Shown here piece by piece: positions 10,412-17,871 of a DNA stretch of 64,000 nucleotides (the first letter of the stretch is position 1; each line of letters starts with the position of its first letter). The DNA comes from Actinomyces mediterranea (GTDB lineage Bacteria > Actinomycetota > Actinomycetes > Actinomycetales > Actinomycetaceae), in NCBI RefSeq assembly GCF_900155595.1, contig NZ_FTPB01000004.1:186001-250000 (forward strand), read 5' to 3'. A program made the translations under genes and the position numbers. Under the pieces are notes generated by a model. It was not told the origin of the DNA, ran no database searches, and saw nothing but the letters and a program-made list of their open reading frames with translations.

Positions 10412-10441
10412 TTGCATGAGAATCGTTCTCAATAGTATAAC
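10412..10441 (+). promoter_or_regulatory. Promoter of the alternative ribosomal protein operon
   Basis: TTGCAT (10412-10417) and TATAAC (10436-10441) are spaced by 18 bases, about 47 bases before the rpmB start. The Zur-type palindrome fills the spacer, so repressor binding would directly block RNA polymerase. Confidence 0.65.
10417..10431. promoter_or_regulatory. Zur-type operator
   Basis: TGAGAATCGTTCTCA is a near-perfect palindrome (TGAGAA-tcg-TTCTCA) of the size and form of actinobacterial Zur boxes. It lies between the divergent CobW-like gene and rpmB, 38 bases from the former start and 57 from the latter, so one site could repress both directions when zinc is plentiful. The Zur gene itself is not in this window. 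Confidence 0.8.
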
Positions 10442-10487
10442 TATGTTCCGCAAGGTGCGAACGCACAGGAATTACGAAGGACCCGCC

Positions 10488-10724
10488 ATGAGTAGACACT
10501 GCCAAGTACTCGGTACGACCCCTGGCTTCGGCAACTCGGTCTCCCACTCGCATCGTAAGACCCGCAGGCGCTGGAATGTCAACGTCCAGACGAAGCGCTA
10601 TTGGGTGCCGTCACTGGGGCGCCACATCGCGATCACCGTCTCCGCCAGGGGCATCAAGACCATCGACAAACTCGGCATTGAGACGGTCGTCGCAGATATG
10701 CGCGCCAGAGGGGAGACGTTCTAA
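10488..10724 (+). CDS. rpmB: 50S ribosomal protein L28, zinc-independent paralogue
   Basis: This is a 78-residue bL28 (starts MSRHCQVLG, with [17 protein letters not shown] and the basic middle typical of the family). It has only one cysteine (Cys5) and no CxxC pairs, so it should not bind zinc. ATG is preceded by GAAGGA. It is first in a five-gene operon of Cys-pair-free ribosomal proteins under a Zur-type operator. In the known actinobacterial scheme these replace zinc-binding counterparts during zinc starvation. Its stop codon shares one base with the start of rpmG (TAATG), indicating translational coupling. Confidence 0.93.
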   Translation: MSRHCQVLGTTPGFGNSVSHSHRKTRRRWNVNVQTKRYWVPSLGRHIAITVSARGIKTIDKLGIETVVADMRARGETF

Positions 10725-10894
10725 TGGCAGCCAAGAGCAAAAACCTGCGCCCGATCATCACCCTCCAATCGAGTGCCGACACTGGGTATCGCTACGTCAT
10801 CACCAAGAACCGTCGCAACAATCCTGACCGGATGCGTATCCGCACATACGACCCCATCGTTCGCACACACGTTGAATTCGTGGAGATCCGTTGA
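10724..10894 (+). CDS. rpmG: 50S ribosomal protein L33, zinc-independent paralogue
   Basis: This 56-residue protein is bL33: [18 protein letters not shown] is followed by [11 protein letters not shown] and KYDP-like [13 protein letters not shown]. It contains no cysteine at all, where zinc-binding L33 has two CxxC pairs. It starts at the ATG inside the TAATG junction with rpmB and ends two bases before rpsN. The tight packing means it is co-transcribed and coupled with both neighbours in the Zur-type operon. Confidence 0.94.
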   Translation: MAAKSKNLRPIITLQSSADTGYRYVITKNRRNNPDRMRIRTYDPIVRTHVEFVEIR

Positions 10895-10895
10895 T

Positions 10896-11201
10896 ATGGC
10901 GAAGAAATCCAAAATCGCGCGCAATAAGCAAAGAGCCGCAATCGTTGCCAAGTATGCACAGCGCCGTGCCGAACTGAAAAAGGCCTGCGTCGATGTGAAT
11001 CTCAGTCCGGTGGAGCGCGACGTCGCAATGGCGGCGCTTCACGCCCTCCCCCGAGATGCCTCGCCGACCCGCGTGCGGGGACGTGGTGCAAGCGATGGGA
11101 GGCCCCGCGGCTACCTGCGCAAGTTCGGACTCTCGCGTGTTCAATTCCGTCAGATGGCGCTGCGCGGGGAACTTCCCGGAGTGACCAAGTCCTCCTGGTG
11201 A
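10896..11201 (+). CDS. rpsN: 30S ribosomal protein S14, zinc-independent long form
   Basis: This 101-residue protein is uS14 of the long, zinc-free type. The N-terminal [13 protein letters not shown] and the C-terminal [31 protein letters not shown] are diagnostic. Short zinc S14 proteins are about 61 residues with a CxxC...CxxC finger; here only a single cysteine (in KKACVDV) is present. It follows rpmG by one base, so it is translated from the same message. The long form as part of a zinc-starvation operon is established for mycobacteria and streptomycetes. Confidence 0.95.
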   Translation: MAKKSKIARNKQRAAIVAKYAQRRAELKKACVDVNLSPVERDVAMAALHALPRDASPTRVRGRGASDGRPRGYLRKFGLSRVQFRQMALRGELPGVTKSSW

Positions 11202-11235
11202 CCCGACCAGCAACCGACAGTTAGATAGTCGAACC

Positions 11236-11508
11236 GTGAAACCTGGAATCCATCCCTACTACCGCCCGATCATCTTCCGTGACAGGGCTGCGAACTTCGC
11301 GTTCCTCACCAAGTCCACGATGACATCCTCTCGGACGATCGAATGGGAGGATGGGAACACCTACCCGGTGGCCGACGTGGAGATCTCGTCGGCCTCCCAC
11401 CCGTTCTGGACCGGGAGGTCGCGTCTCATTGACACCGCTGGGCGGGTTGAGAAGTTCCGCGCCCGCTATGGCGAGCGCTATGCGGGGCGCCGTGAAAGAG
11501 AGCAGTGA
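11236..11508 (+). CDS. rpmE2: 50S ribosomal protein L31 type B
   Basis: This 90-residue type B bL31 ([16 protein letters not shown], then [28 protein letters not shown]) lacks the CxxC zinc motif of type A. The start is GTG; no strong ribosome-binding site is visible in the 34-base gap after rpsN. It belongs to the zinc-starvation operon by position and strand. The stop overlaps the ATG of rpmJ by one base (TGATG). Type B L31 replaces type A on the ribosome in zinc-poor cells, which releases zinc. Confidence 0.94.
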   Translation: MKPGIHPYYRPIIFRDRAANFAFLTKSTMTSSRTIEWEDGNTYPVADVEISSASHPFWTGRSRLIDTAGRVEKFRARYGERYAGRREREQ

Positions 11509-11630
11509 TGAAAGTCCGAGCGTCATTGAGATCCCTCGCCAAACAGCCGGGCTCGAAAGTCGTGCGCAGAAAAGGGAGCTTGTACGTCATCAACAAGAAG
11601 AATCCACGTCTCAAGGCCCGGCAGGGCTGA
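11508..11630 (+). CDS. rpmJ: 50S ribosomal protein L36, zinc-independent paralogue
   Basis: This 40-residue bL36 ([23 protein letters not shown], ending NPRLKARQG) carries none of the Cys/His ligands of the 37-residue zinc form. It starts at the ATG in the TGATG junction with rpmE2 and closes the five-gene operon rpmB-rpmG-rpsN-rpmE2-rpmJ. No clear terminator follows; the next 229 bases hold the rpmF promoter region and no gene that I can support. Confidence 0.93.
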   Translation: MKVRASLRSLAKQPGSKVVRRKGSLYVINKKNPRLKARQG

Positions 11631-11697
11631 GTGGGTGGGAGCGCGTGGCGATGCCATTGCTGTAACGAGGATCGCAGTCGCACCCCCGCTCTGAGAT

Positions 11698-11726
11698 TTA
11701 GGCATATGCGGCCCGCATGCTACTAT
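11698..11726 (+). promoter_or_regulatory. Candidate rpmF promoter
   Basis: TTAGGC (11698-11703) and TACTAT (11721-11726) are spaced by 17 bases, giving a leader of about 120 bases before rpmF. I found no Zur-type palindrome here, so rpmF need not share the zinc control of the operon upstream. Confidence 0.45.
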
Positions 11727-11859
11727 TTTCGGGTTGCCGTCAGTGGGAAAAGGCCGGTCGGGTCCTTCTCGCGGCGCCGAGCGTCGGACGGCGACTGCGA
11801 AGAATCGCAGTCACCATCCCGACCATACGACTACACAGATAGAGAGGGGAGGCGCGATC

Positions 11860-12030
11860 ATGGCAGTTCCGAAGCGGAAGATGTCTCGTGCGAACACCCG
11901 CACTCGCCGCAGCACATGGAAGGCCGATCTTACCGAGCTCAACACCGTTAAGGTTGCCGGCCGTGAGATCCGTGTCCCGCGTCGCCTGGCGAAGGCGTAC
12001 AAGAACGGTCTGCTGGATGTCGAGGCCTGA
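11860..12030 (+). CDS. rpmF: 50S ribosomal protein L32
   Basis: This 56-residue bL32 starts [21 protein letters not shown], the family signature, and has no cysteines, as in other actinobacterial L32 proteins. The ATG follows GAGGGGAGG at suitable spacing. It stands alone with its own likely promoter and a strong hairpin terminator, so it is probably the housekeeping copy and not part of the zinc-starvation operon 230 bases upstream, though the adjacency is notable. Confidence 0.95.
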   Translation: MAVPKRKMSRANTRTRRSTWKADLTELNTVKVAGREIRVPRRLAKAYKNGLLDVEA

Positions 12031-12044
12031 CCTCGAATCTGCAG

Positions 12045-12077
12045 AGGGCCCGGTGCATCTGTACCGGGCCCTTTCTC
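12045..12077 (+). terminator. Rho-independent terminator after rpmF
   Basis: AGGGCCCGGT pairs perfectly with ACCGGGCCCT around an 8-base loop, followed by TTCTCT. This is the clearest intrinsic terminator in the window. Confidence 0.85.
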
Positions 12078-12141
12078 TACCCGCCCAGGGACGGAAGCCT
12101 ACGATGGACGTGCTCGTAGCGACTGATCGAAGGAGATCGTC

Positions 12142-12432
12142 ATGAAGGTTCTCATCGCCCGTTTCACTGCCCGCCCCGGATGCGCCGACGAAGTCGCAGA
12201 CATGATCGTCGACCTCGCCCAGAATGTGCACACTGAAGCGGGCAATGTCGTCTTCGAGCCGTATCGCGACGCCGATGATCCGAATCGCTTCATCGTCATT
12301 GAGAAGTACCTCGACGAGGACGCCTTCCACGTGCACCTCGCCATGCCCTACGGCAAACCCTTCAATGATCGGCTCAATGAGCTCATCGAAGAGCCGTATT
12401 CCCAGCTCACCTTCCTCAAGGCCGTCGAGTAG
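12142..12432 (+). CDS. Antibiotic biosynthesis monooxygenase (ABM) domain protein
   Basis: This 96-residue protein fits the small dimeric ABM/quinol monooxygenase fold. It opens with a beta-strand (MKVLIARFTARPG), an amphipathic helix (ADEVADMIVDLAQ), then NVVFEPYRDADDPNRFIVIEKYLDEDAFHVHL, which holds the family pattern E-x-Y..D..fxxhxxs. Members include quinol, heme and polyketide oxygenases working without cofactors; the substrate cannot be deduced. AAGGAGA stands 8 bases before the ATG. It lies directly upstream of the MarR gene's operators, but a separate promoter serves that regulator. Confidence 0.8.
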   Translation: MKVLIARFTARPGCADEVADMIVDLAQNVHTEAGNVVFEPYRDADDPNRFIVIEKYLDEDAFHVHLAMPYGKPFNDRLNELIEEPYSQLTFLKAVE

Positions 12433-12496
12433 CCCGGGCAGCGTCGACTCCATCGGCGCCCATCGCATTCACCCGTTCTTTGAGGGAAGTTTCCGC

Positions 12497-12555
12497 TTGC
12501 AGCGTATTACAGGTACCTGTATCTTAAGAGTGTTCAATTCATACAGCTGCCTGTA
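12497..12555 (+). promoter_or_regulatory. MarR-gene promoter with two matching operators
   Basis: TTGCAG (12497-12502) and TATCTT (12520-12525) are spaced by 17 bases. A perfect palindrome TACAGGTACCTGTA (12508-12521) covers the spacer. A second site, TACAGCTGCCTGTA (12542-12555), follows with its centre 34 bases away. Both fit TACAG-N4-CTGTA, the form expected of a dimeric MarR-type operator, so autorepression is likely. Confidence 0.75.
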
Positions 12556-12582
12556 GAAGGTGCTGTGAGACGAGGAGACATC

Positions 12583-13221
12583 ATGGACGCCATGCGAATA
12601 CAGTGCCGCGAGCGGCTCCGCCGCTACGGATGGCTCATGCGCCGCAATCGTGCGAACGCGCGAGCCGGTCACGGACGCTTCGCCGATCCGACAAGGGGGC
12701 AGGGGCGCGTCCTCGCCGCCCTGCAACTGTCGAGCCCGATCCCGACCCGCGATCTCGCATTCCTGCTCGGAATGCGTCAACAATCCCTCAACGAACTCAT
12801 CGTCAAGCTCGAAGCCGATGGATATATCACCCGCGCCCCGTCCCTGAGCGACAAGCGCGTTATGGAGGTGCACCTCACCGACGAGGGCGCCGCTGTGCAG
12901 GTGGGTGTCGGAGTCGGAGGCATAGATCCGCTTCAGGGCCTCTCAGATGATCGGGTTGCCTCGCTCATGGCGATCCTCGACACCATGATCGCCACCCTTG
13001 AAGAGGGCCTCGGCATCAACGAGGACGAAGCCGTCGATGAGTGGAAGCGAGGAGCCCGCGGGCGCATCGATGGTGAAAGGCTCGATCAGATGATCCTCAT
13101 GCGCGAACGGGGTTTCGGCTTCGAGGGGCGCGGCCACGGCAGAAGACATGGATGCGCAGATGGCGCTGTCCGCGGTCACTGCGATGGCCGCGGACAGCGC
13201 CGCGAGAGTGACAACGACTGA
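12583..13221 (+). CDS. MarR-family transcriptional regulator
   Basis: This 212-residue winged-helix regulator has the MarR pattern: GQGRVLAAL, then recognition helix MRQQSLNELIVKLEADGYITRAPSLSDKR, with the wing residues SDKRVMEVHLTDEG. The core lies at about residues 25-145. The C-terminal part (about 165-212) is rich in Arg, Gly and His and is unusual for the family. ATG 12583 is preferred because GAGGAG lies 6 bases upstream; a GTG 18 bases earlier is possible. Two TACAG-N4-CTGTA sites sit over its promoter, which suggests self-repression. The inducer and other targets are unknown. Confidence 0.85.
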   Translation: MDAMRIQCRERLRRYGWLMRRNRANARAGHGRFADPTRGQGRVLAALQLSSPIPTRDLAFLLGMRQQSLNELIVKLEADGYITRAPSLSDKRVMEVHLTDEGAAVQVGVGVGGIDPLQGLSDDRVASLMAILDTMIATLEEGLGINEDEAVDEWKRGARGRIDGERLDQMILMRERGFGFEGRGHGRRHGCADGAVRGHCDGRGQRRESDND

Positions 13222-13437
13222 TCCTGAGATTACAGGTTCGAGTCGGTGCGCCTCCCCGGGGGAAGAGAGCGTCTGCGCCACCCTCGGCAAGTACTCCGAG
13301 CGTGATCGGCGATGCCCCGCTTATGGGACTGTCGCCCGGGCCCTTCAATCAGTGAGGGACTGAAGCTGTGGTGAGCCGCATCCGCTTTGGGGGTCGACGC
13401 GAACGCCGGGTAGGCTTGTATCCGGCGTCCGCGCCGT

Positions 13438-13510
13438 GCCTCCGTAGCTCAATGGATAGAGCAAGGGCCTTCTAATCCCGAGGTTGCAGGTTCGAGTCCT
13501 GTCGGGGGCG
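13438..13510 (+). tRNA. tRNA-Arg (TCT anticodon)
   Basis: This 73-nt tRNA has the acceptor pair GCCTCCG/CGGGGGC, anticodon loop ctTCTaa and T-arm GGTTCGAGTCC. TCT reads AGA. No CCA is encoded. TAGGCT about 27 bases upstream is a likely -10 box, and a hairpin terminator follows 6 bases downstream. Confidence 0.95.
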
Positions 13511-13516
13511 CCGAAT

Positions 13517-13558
13517 ACGGGCGGAGCCGTCTTCGAAAAAGAGAGCGGTCCCGCCCGT
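13517..13558 (+). terminator. Hairpin terminator after tRNA-Arg
   Basis: ACGGGCGG (13517-13524) pairs with CCGCCCGT (13551-13558), and an inner GCCG/CGGT stem continues after one mismatch. It also faces the 3' end of the ABC transporter operon on the other strand. Confidence 0.65.
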
Positions 13559-13586
13559 GTATTTCGGCGATAGCATCGGCGGGCGC

Positions 13587-15323
13587 TTATGCGGAGCGGG
13601 ATATCCTCCAGCGCTCGACATGATACTGATCGTCCCAGAACTCGCGGTAGGTGCCCTGTGTTTCGTAAAGCTCCTCATGGGTGCCGATAGCCTCGACTTG
13701 GCCATTGCGCAGGACGACGATGCGATCGGCTCGTCGGATCGTTGAGAGTCGGTGGGCGATGACGAGGACGGTGCGTCCCCGCGACAAGTCGGCGAGCGCC
13801 GACGTCACCGACGCCTCGTTGACGCCGTCTAAGGCGCTCGTCGCCTCATCGAGTAGAAGGATCGGAGAATCCTTCAAGAATGCCCTGGCGATGGCGACTC
13901 GTTGCCGCTCACCGCCCGACAGTGCGCATCCGCCCTCGCCGACACGCGTGTCCCACCCGTCGGGGAGCCTGTCGATCACCTCCGTGAGGCCGGCTCTCTT
14001 CGCCGCGAGTGCCACATCGTCATCGGTGGCGTCGGTGCGTCCGATGCGCACATTCTCCTCAATGGTCGTATCGAAGAGATACACGTCCTGGAAGACCATC
14101 GACACGCGGTCCATGAGATCTGCCACCCTCATGTTCCGCACATCAACCCCTCCAATGCTGATCGACCCGGTGTCGACGTCCCAGAAGCGCGCGATAAGGC
14201 GCAGGAGGGTTGACTTGCCCGACCCGGACGGCCCTACGAGCGCCGTGACTGAGTGCGCCGGCAACTCCAGGTCGATCCCGGTGACGACGGGGACGCCCGG
14301 CGTGTAGGAGAAGGACGCATTGTCGAGGGCGACGGTGAAAGGCGCATCGGGCCTCTTCGCATGGGAGTCGACGGGTTCGGGGAGCGCGTCGGTGCCGACG
14401 ATCGCGCTAATATCGTCGAGGGCCACCTGCGACTGATGGAGTGGGTCGACATAGAAGGCGAGCATGCCGATGGGCTCGGCGAATCGGACCGCCATGAGGG
14501 CGAGGGCGATGAAGACCGTTGGCTCGAGGGCTCCGCCGAGCATTTCAAAGGCGCCAATGCCGAGCGCGAGGATGAGTCCGCCTTCGACGCCCGCATGGAA
14601 GAGGGAAGCAGCCGGGCCCTTCGACAATTCTGCTCGAGTCGTCGTCTCGTGCTCGTGGTCGAGTGCACTGCTCAGCGGCTCCCAGCCGCCCTGAAGGGAA
14701 TCAGTCGCCCGCAGGACTGGCTGGAGTCTGGCGAATTCGAGGATCCTCGAGCTGAGCGTCTGCATCGTCTCCTCTTCGGCGATGTGTGCGCGCACGACGG
14801 TGCGCCGCAGCATCCTCAGGGCGACGATGCAGATGGGGATCGAGAGAGCCATCGCGGCTGCCATTCTCCAGTCGTAGAGGAGGGCAGCCACAGCGATGGT
14901 CACGGCGGAGCCGCCCATGGATGCGAGTTTTGGGATGACGATGGACGGCAGATGGGACAGGGTGGAGATACTCGTCGAGGTCGCCGTCGCCACCCTGCCC
15001 GTCGTCGTCGCATCGAACCATCCCAGCGGCAGCTCTTGGACGCGCGAGCCCACCGTGCGGATGAGAGAGCCGCACACGTCGAATGCGGCGACGCGGAAAG
15101 CGATGATCGAGCCGATCATCGACAGGATCATTGCTGCCGCCACGGCGATGAGGACGGTGGCGAGCCATAGCGGATCGGTACTGCCCGTTGTGAGGAAGGA
15201 TGAGAGGAATGGGACGAGGAGGGCGAGTGCGGCGCCCTGGAAGACTCCGGAGAGCGTGTGCGCGGTGATGATCGTTCTCATCGGCCCGGGATTATCGATG
15301 AGTGAGAAGAGGGTCTTGATCAT
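13587..15323 (-). CDS. Exporter-fold ABC half-transporter (YbtQ/IrtB-like)
   Basis: This 578-residue protein fuses a six-helix type IV transmembrane domain (about residues 1-310) to one ATPase domain (about 335-570). Walker A is GPSGSGKST, the signature LSGGERQRV, Walker B ILLLDEATSALD, and the H-loop IAHRLST. It is last in a five-gene operon and overlaps the preceding half-transporter by four bases (ATGA), so the two should form a heterodimer. In YbtPQ and IrtAB, such exporter-shaped pairs import metal-siderophore complexes. The association with ECF genes upstream favours import here too, but the substrate is inference; drug export cannot be excluded from sequence alone. Confidence 0.85.
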   Translation of the reverse strand: MIKTLFSLIDNPGPMRTIITAHTLSGVFQGAALALLVPFLSSFLTTGSTDPLWLATVLIAVAAAMILSMIGSIIAFRVAAFDVCGSLIRTVGSRVQELPLGWFDATTTGRVATATSTSISTLSHLPSIVIPKLASMGGSAVTIAVAALLYDWRMAAAMALSIPICIVALRMLRRTVVRAHIAEEETMQTLSSRILEFARLQPVLRATDSLQGGWEPLSSALDHEHETTTRAELSKGPAASLFHAGVEGGLILALGIGAFEMLGGALEPTVFIALALMAVRFAEPIGMLAFYVDPLHQSQVALDDISAIVGTDALPEPVDSHAKRPDAPFTVALDNASFSYTPGVPVVTGIDLELPAHSVTALVGPSGSGKSTLLRLIARFWDVDTGSISIGGVDVRNMRVADLMDRVSMVFQDVYLFDTTIEENVRIGRTDATDDDVALAAKRAGLTEVIDRLPDGWDTRVGEGGCALSGGERQRVAIARAFLKDSPILLLDEATSALDGVNEASVTSALADLSRGRTVLVIAHRLSTIRRADRIVVLRNGQVEAIGTHEELYETQGTYREFWDDQYHVERWRISRSA

Positions 15324-17050
15324 TGTTGCGCCTCCCAGAGTCGGGCGTAGGTGCCTCTGCGTGCCAAGAGCTCGGCGTGGGTGCCGGTTTCACTGATCCG
15401 CCCGGAATCGAGTACCAGGATCTGGTCGGCGTCGACGATAGTGGCGAGTCGGTGTGCGATGACGATTGTGGTTCGACCGTTGGAGAGGGCTCCGAGGGCC
15501 TCTTGTATGCGCCGTTCGGAATGAGGATCGGCTTGAGCGGTCGCCTCGTCGAGGAGGAGAACCCTCGAATCGGCGAGGAATGCGCGCGCAAGTGCGATGC
15601 GCTGGGCCTCACCGCCGGAGAAGCAGGCGCCTTCGGTGCCGATGACGGAGTCGTAACCATCGGGCAGTTCCATGATGCGGTCGTGGATGCGCGCTGACTT
15701 GGCCGCCTCGACGATTTCTGCATCGGTGGCCCCGGGTTTGCCGAGGCGGATATTCTCGGCGACGGTATCGGTGAGAAGCCCGCCGTCTTGAAGGATAATG
15801 GCGAGCTGTGAGAGCAGGTCCGACGTCGATAGGTCGCGGATGGGAACGCCGGACAAGAGGATCCTCCCCTCGCTCACATCCCAGAAGCGGGCGATGAGCT
15901 TGACGAGAGTCGATTTGCCTGAGCCTGAGGGTCCGACGACAGCGGTGACCGAACCGGCGGGGAACGATACTGAGATGCGGCTGAGCGCATCGGGCCCGTC
16001 CTCGTGGTAGTGGAAGGAGACGTCCTCGAAGACGATATCGGCGGGCGCACTGGGATCGAGGAGTGCGGGGGCGCTGTTCTCGGGGAGCACGTCTTGTGAG
16101 AGGAGGACGCCGATTCTGGTCGCTGCATCCTGTCCCTGACTGATGAGATGGGCGAGGGGGACCACGTTGTCGAGTCCGGAGGGCAGTGCGATGCCGACGA
16201 GGAGGAAGGGGACGATGAGGATCGGTTCGATGACTCCGAGGGATGCGAGGAGCCAACCACCGAGGATGACGGGGGCGAGCATCCCGGCGGGGGAGATGAG
16301 GACCATGAGGATCGCCATTGGCCTGCCCGGTCCCTTCATCCACTCGTAGGAGGCGGTCGTGTACCGGTCGAGGGCGTTAGAGAAGCGTTGGAAGAGACTG
16401 CCGGACGTGCCGAAGGCCTTGACTGTGGCGATGCCGTCGACCATTTCGACCGTGGACGAGGCGAGGTCCTTCTCCGCTTCGGTGAATTCGTCGATCCCGG
16501 ACGCCGGATTGAACATCATCGCGACGATGAAAGCCACGAGGGAGAGGCACACCCATCCGACGATGACGAGGGCATAGGGCCACGACAAGATGAAGAGGTA
16601 GATGGAGCCGAGGAGCAGCGTGCCGATGGCAGTGCCGAGGTCGGTACCGAGATGCGCGATGATCGTGTGGATCTTCGTCACGTCCTGCGCGATGATGGTG
16701 CGGACACGGCCGGAGGACTCTGAGACGAACCACCCCAGCGGCAGGCGGGATACGTGGCGGGCGATGCGCTCTCGTAAGTCGTGGCGGAATCGGTGTTCAA
16801 CGATATGTGCGTATCCGGTTGAGCCCGTCCCGAGGAGGTGGGCGGCTGCGAAACCAACGAGGATCATCGCGAGCCAGAACCACGTCTGGGGCGCGGTGAG
16901 ACTCCGATCAAGGGCTCCGGCGGCGAGCCTCGTCACGGCGATCGGCGACAGGAGCATGAATCCCGCTGAAGCGACCCCGCAGGCGAAGACCATCAGGAGC
17001 GCCGGATAGACGGGTCTGAGTAGCGTGGACAGTGTAATAGTCGGTTTCAT
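15320..17050 (-). CDS. Exporter-fold ABC half-transporter (YbtP/IrtA-like)
   Basis: This 576-residue half-transporter has a membrane domain (about residues 1-300) and an ATPase with Walker A GPSGSGKST, signature FSGGEAQRI and Walker B VLLLDEATAQADP. The A-x-ADP ending of Walker B resembles the DEATAFADP of the siderophore importers YbtP and IrtA and differs from the common DEATSALD, so this pair looks like that import group. I set the start at MKPTITL, five bases after the ecfT stop; the longer open frame upstream lies over ecfT and is not coding. It is translated with its partner through a four-base overlap. Confidence 0.87.
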   Translation of the reverse strand: MKPTITLSTLLRPVYPALLMVFACGVASAGFMLLSPIAVTRLAAGALDRSLTAPQTWFWLAMILVGFAAAHLLGTGSTGYAHIVEHRFRHDLRERIARHVSRLPLGWFVSESSGRVRTIIAQDVTKIHTIIAHLGTDLGTAIGTLLLGSIYLFILSWPYALVIVGWVCLSLVAFIVAMMFNPASGIDEFTEAEKDLASSTVEMVDGIATVKAFGTSGSLFQRFSNALDRYTTASYEWMKGPGRPMAILMVLISPAGMLAPVILGGWLLASLGVIEPILIVPFLLVGIALPSGLDNVVPLAHLISQGQDAATRIGVLLSQDVLPENSAPALLDPSAPADIVFEDVSFHYHEDGPDALSRISVSFPAGSVTAVVGPSGSGKSTLVKLIARFWDVSEGRILLSGVPIRDLSTSDLLSQLAIILQDGGLLTDTVAENIRLGKPGATDAEIVEAAKSARIHDRIMELPDGYDSVIGTEGACFSGGEAQRIALARAFLADSRVLLLDEATAQADPHSERRIQEALGALSNGRTTIVIAHRLATIVDADQILVLDSGRISETGTHAELLARRGTYARLWEAQQ

Positions 17051-17055
17051 GGTGC

Positions 17056-17871
17056 TCACGAACGATTGGGGGTCAGGGCGAAGCCACTGTCCCAGATGGA
17101 GTGGATGAGGAGTGCGGCGACGATGAAGGCGGCGACCAGCAGCGCCGTGTCGCGACGCCGCCATGAGAAGTCTGTGGACTCGGTCCGCGTGTTGAATGCT
17201 CCGAAACCGCGCGCGTCCATCGACATCGATACCCTCTCGGCGTGGCGGACGGCAGCTGCAACGAGGGGGAGCATGGAACGCATCCACCGAATGGGCCATT
17301 CGAGGATCGGCATGTCGAGGCTGGAACCGCGCAACATATGTGCTTCGAGGATCGAACGCTGTTCTCTTCGCAGCGCGTGGACGAATCCGAGGGCGGCGAT
17401 GCCTGCCTGATCGATTCGATTCGGCATCGCGAGATGGATGACAAAGGCCCTCACCGTGTCCTCCGGGTCCGACAATAGCCCCGCTACGAGCAGCAGCATG
17501 AGGATCGCTCCGATACGGGAAGTGATGTTGAGCGCCGTATTCCACTGATCAGACTCGAATAACGGCAGTCGGGCGAGCGGGGCGGCCTCGTCGAAGACGG
17601 GCGCCCCAGGTGTCGAGGAGGCGAAGCCGAACGTGAGCACGGACAGGAAAACAGCGACGGCGAGGACACTGATGGAGCCGCGGCGTGGCTGAATGATGAT
17701 GAGCAGCACCGCCGCCACCGCACACACGAGTACAGCGGGATGCCACGACAGCGACAGCCCCACGATCGCGATGAACGGAAGTACGGCGATGAGGGGCGCG
17801 AGGGGATCGAAGCGGAGCCTGCCCGATAAACCCGGCTGAATCGGGGGCGGCGGCGGAAGGGGAATAGTCAT
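17056..17871 (-). CDS. ecfT: Energy-coupling factor transporter transmembrane protein EcfT
   Basis: This 271-residue membrane protein is the scaffold subunit that joins the ATPases to the substrate-binding S subunit. It has several hydrophobic helices (about residues 25-110, 125-145 and 245-262) and the coupling motif MSMDARGFGAF (Ala-Arg-Gly) at about residues 215-225, which docks into the ATPases. It starts at the ATG that overlaps the ecfA stop by four bases. Pro-rich MTIPLPPPPP opens the protein. The gene order S-A-A'-T followed by two ABC half-transporters indicates one transcription unit. Confidence 0.9.
   Translation of the reverse strand: MTIPLPPPPPIQPGLSGRLRFDPLAPLIAVLPFIAIVGLSLSWHPAVLVCAVAAVLLIIIQPRRGSISVLAVAVFLSVLTFGFASSTPGAPVFDEAAPLARLPLFESDQWNTALNITSRIGAILMLLLVAGLLSDPEDTVRAFVIHLAMPNRIDQAGIAALGFVHALRREQRSILEAHMLRGSSLDMPILEWPIRWMRSMLPLVAAAVRHAERVSMSMDARGFGAFNTRTESTDFSWRRRDTALLVAAFIVAALLIHSIWDSGFALTPNRS

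Noticed and set aside
13230-13260. T-arm-like sequence suggesting a tRNA remnant before tRNA-Arg
   Set aside because: Only about ten bases match the T-loop; no acceptor or anticodon arm is present.
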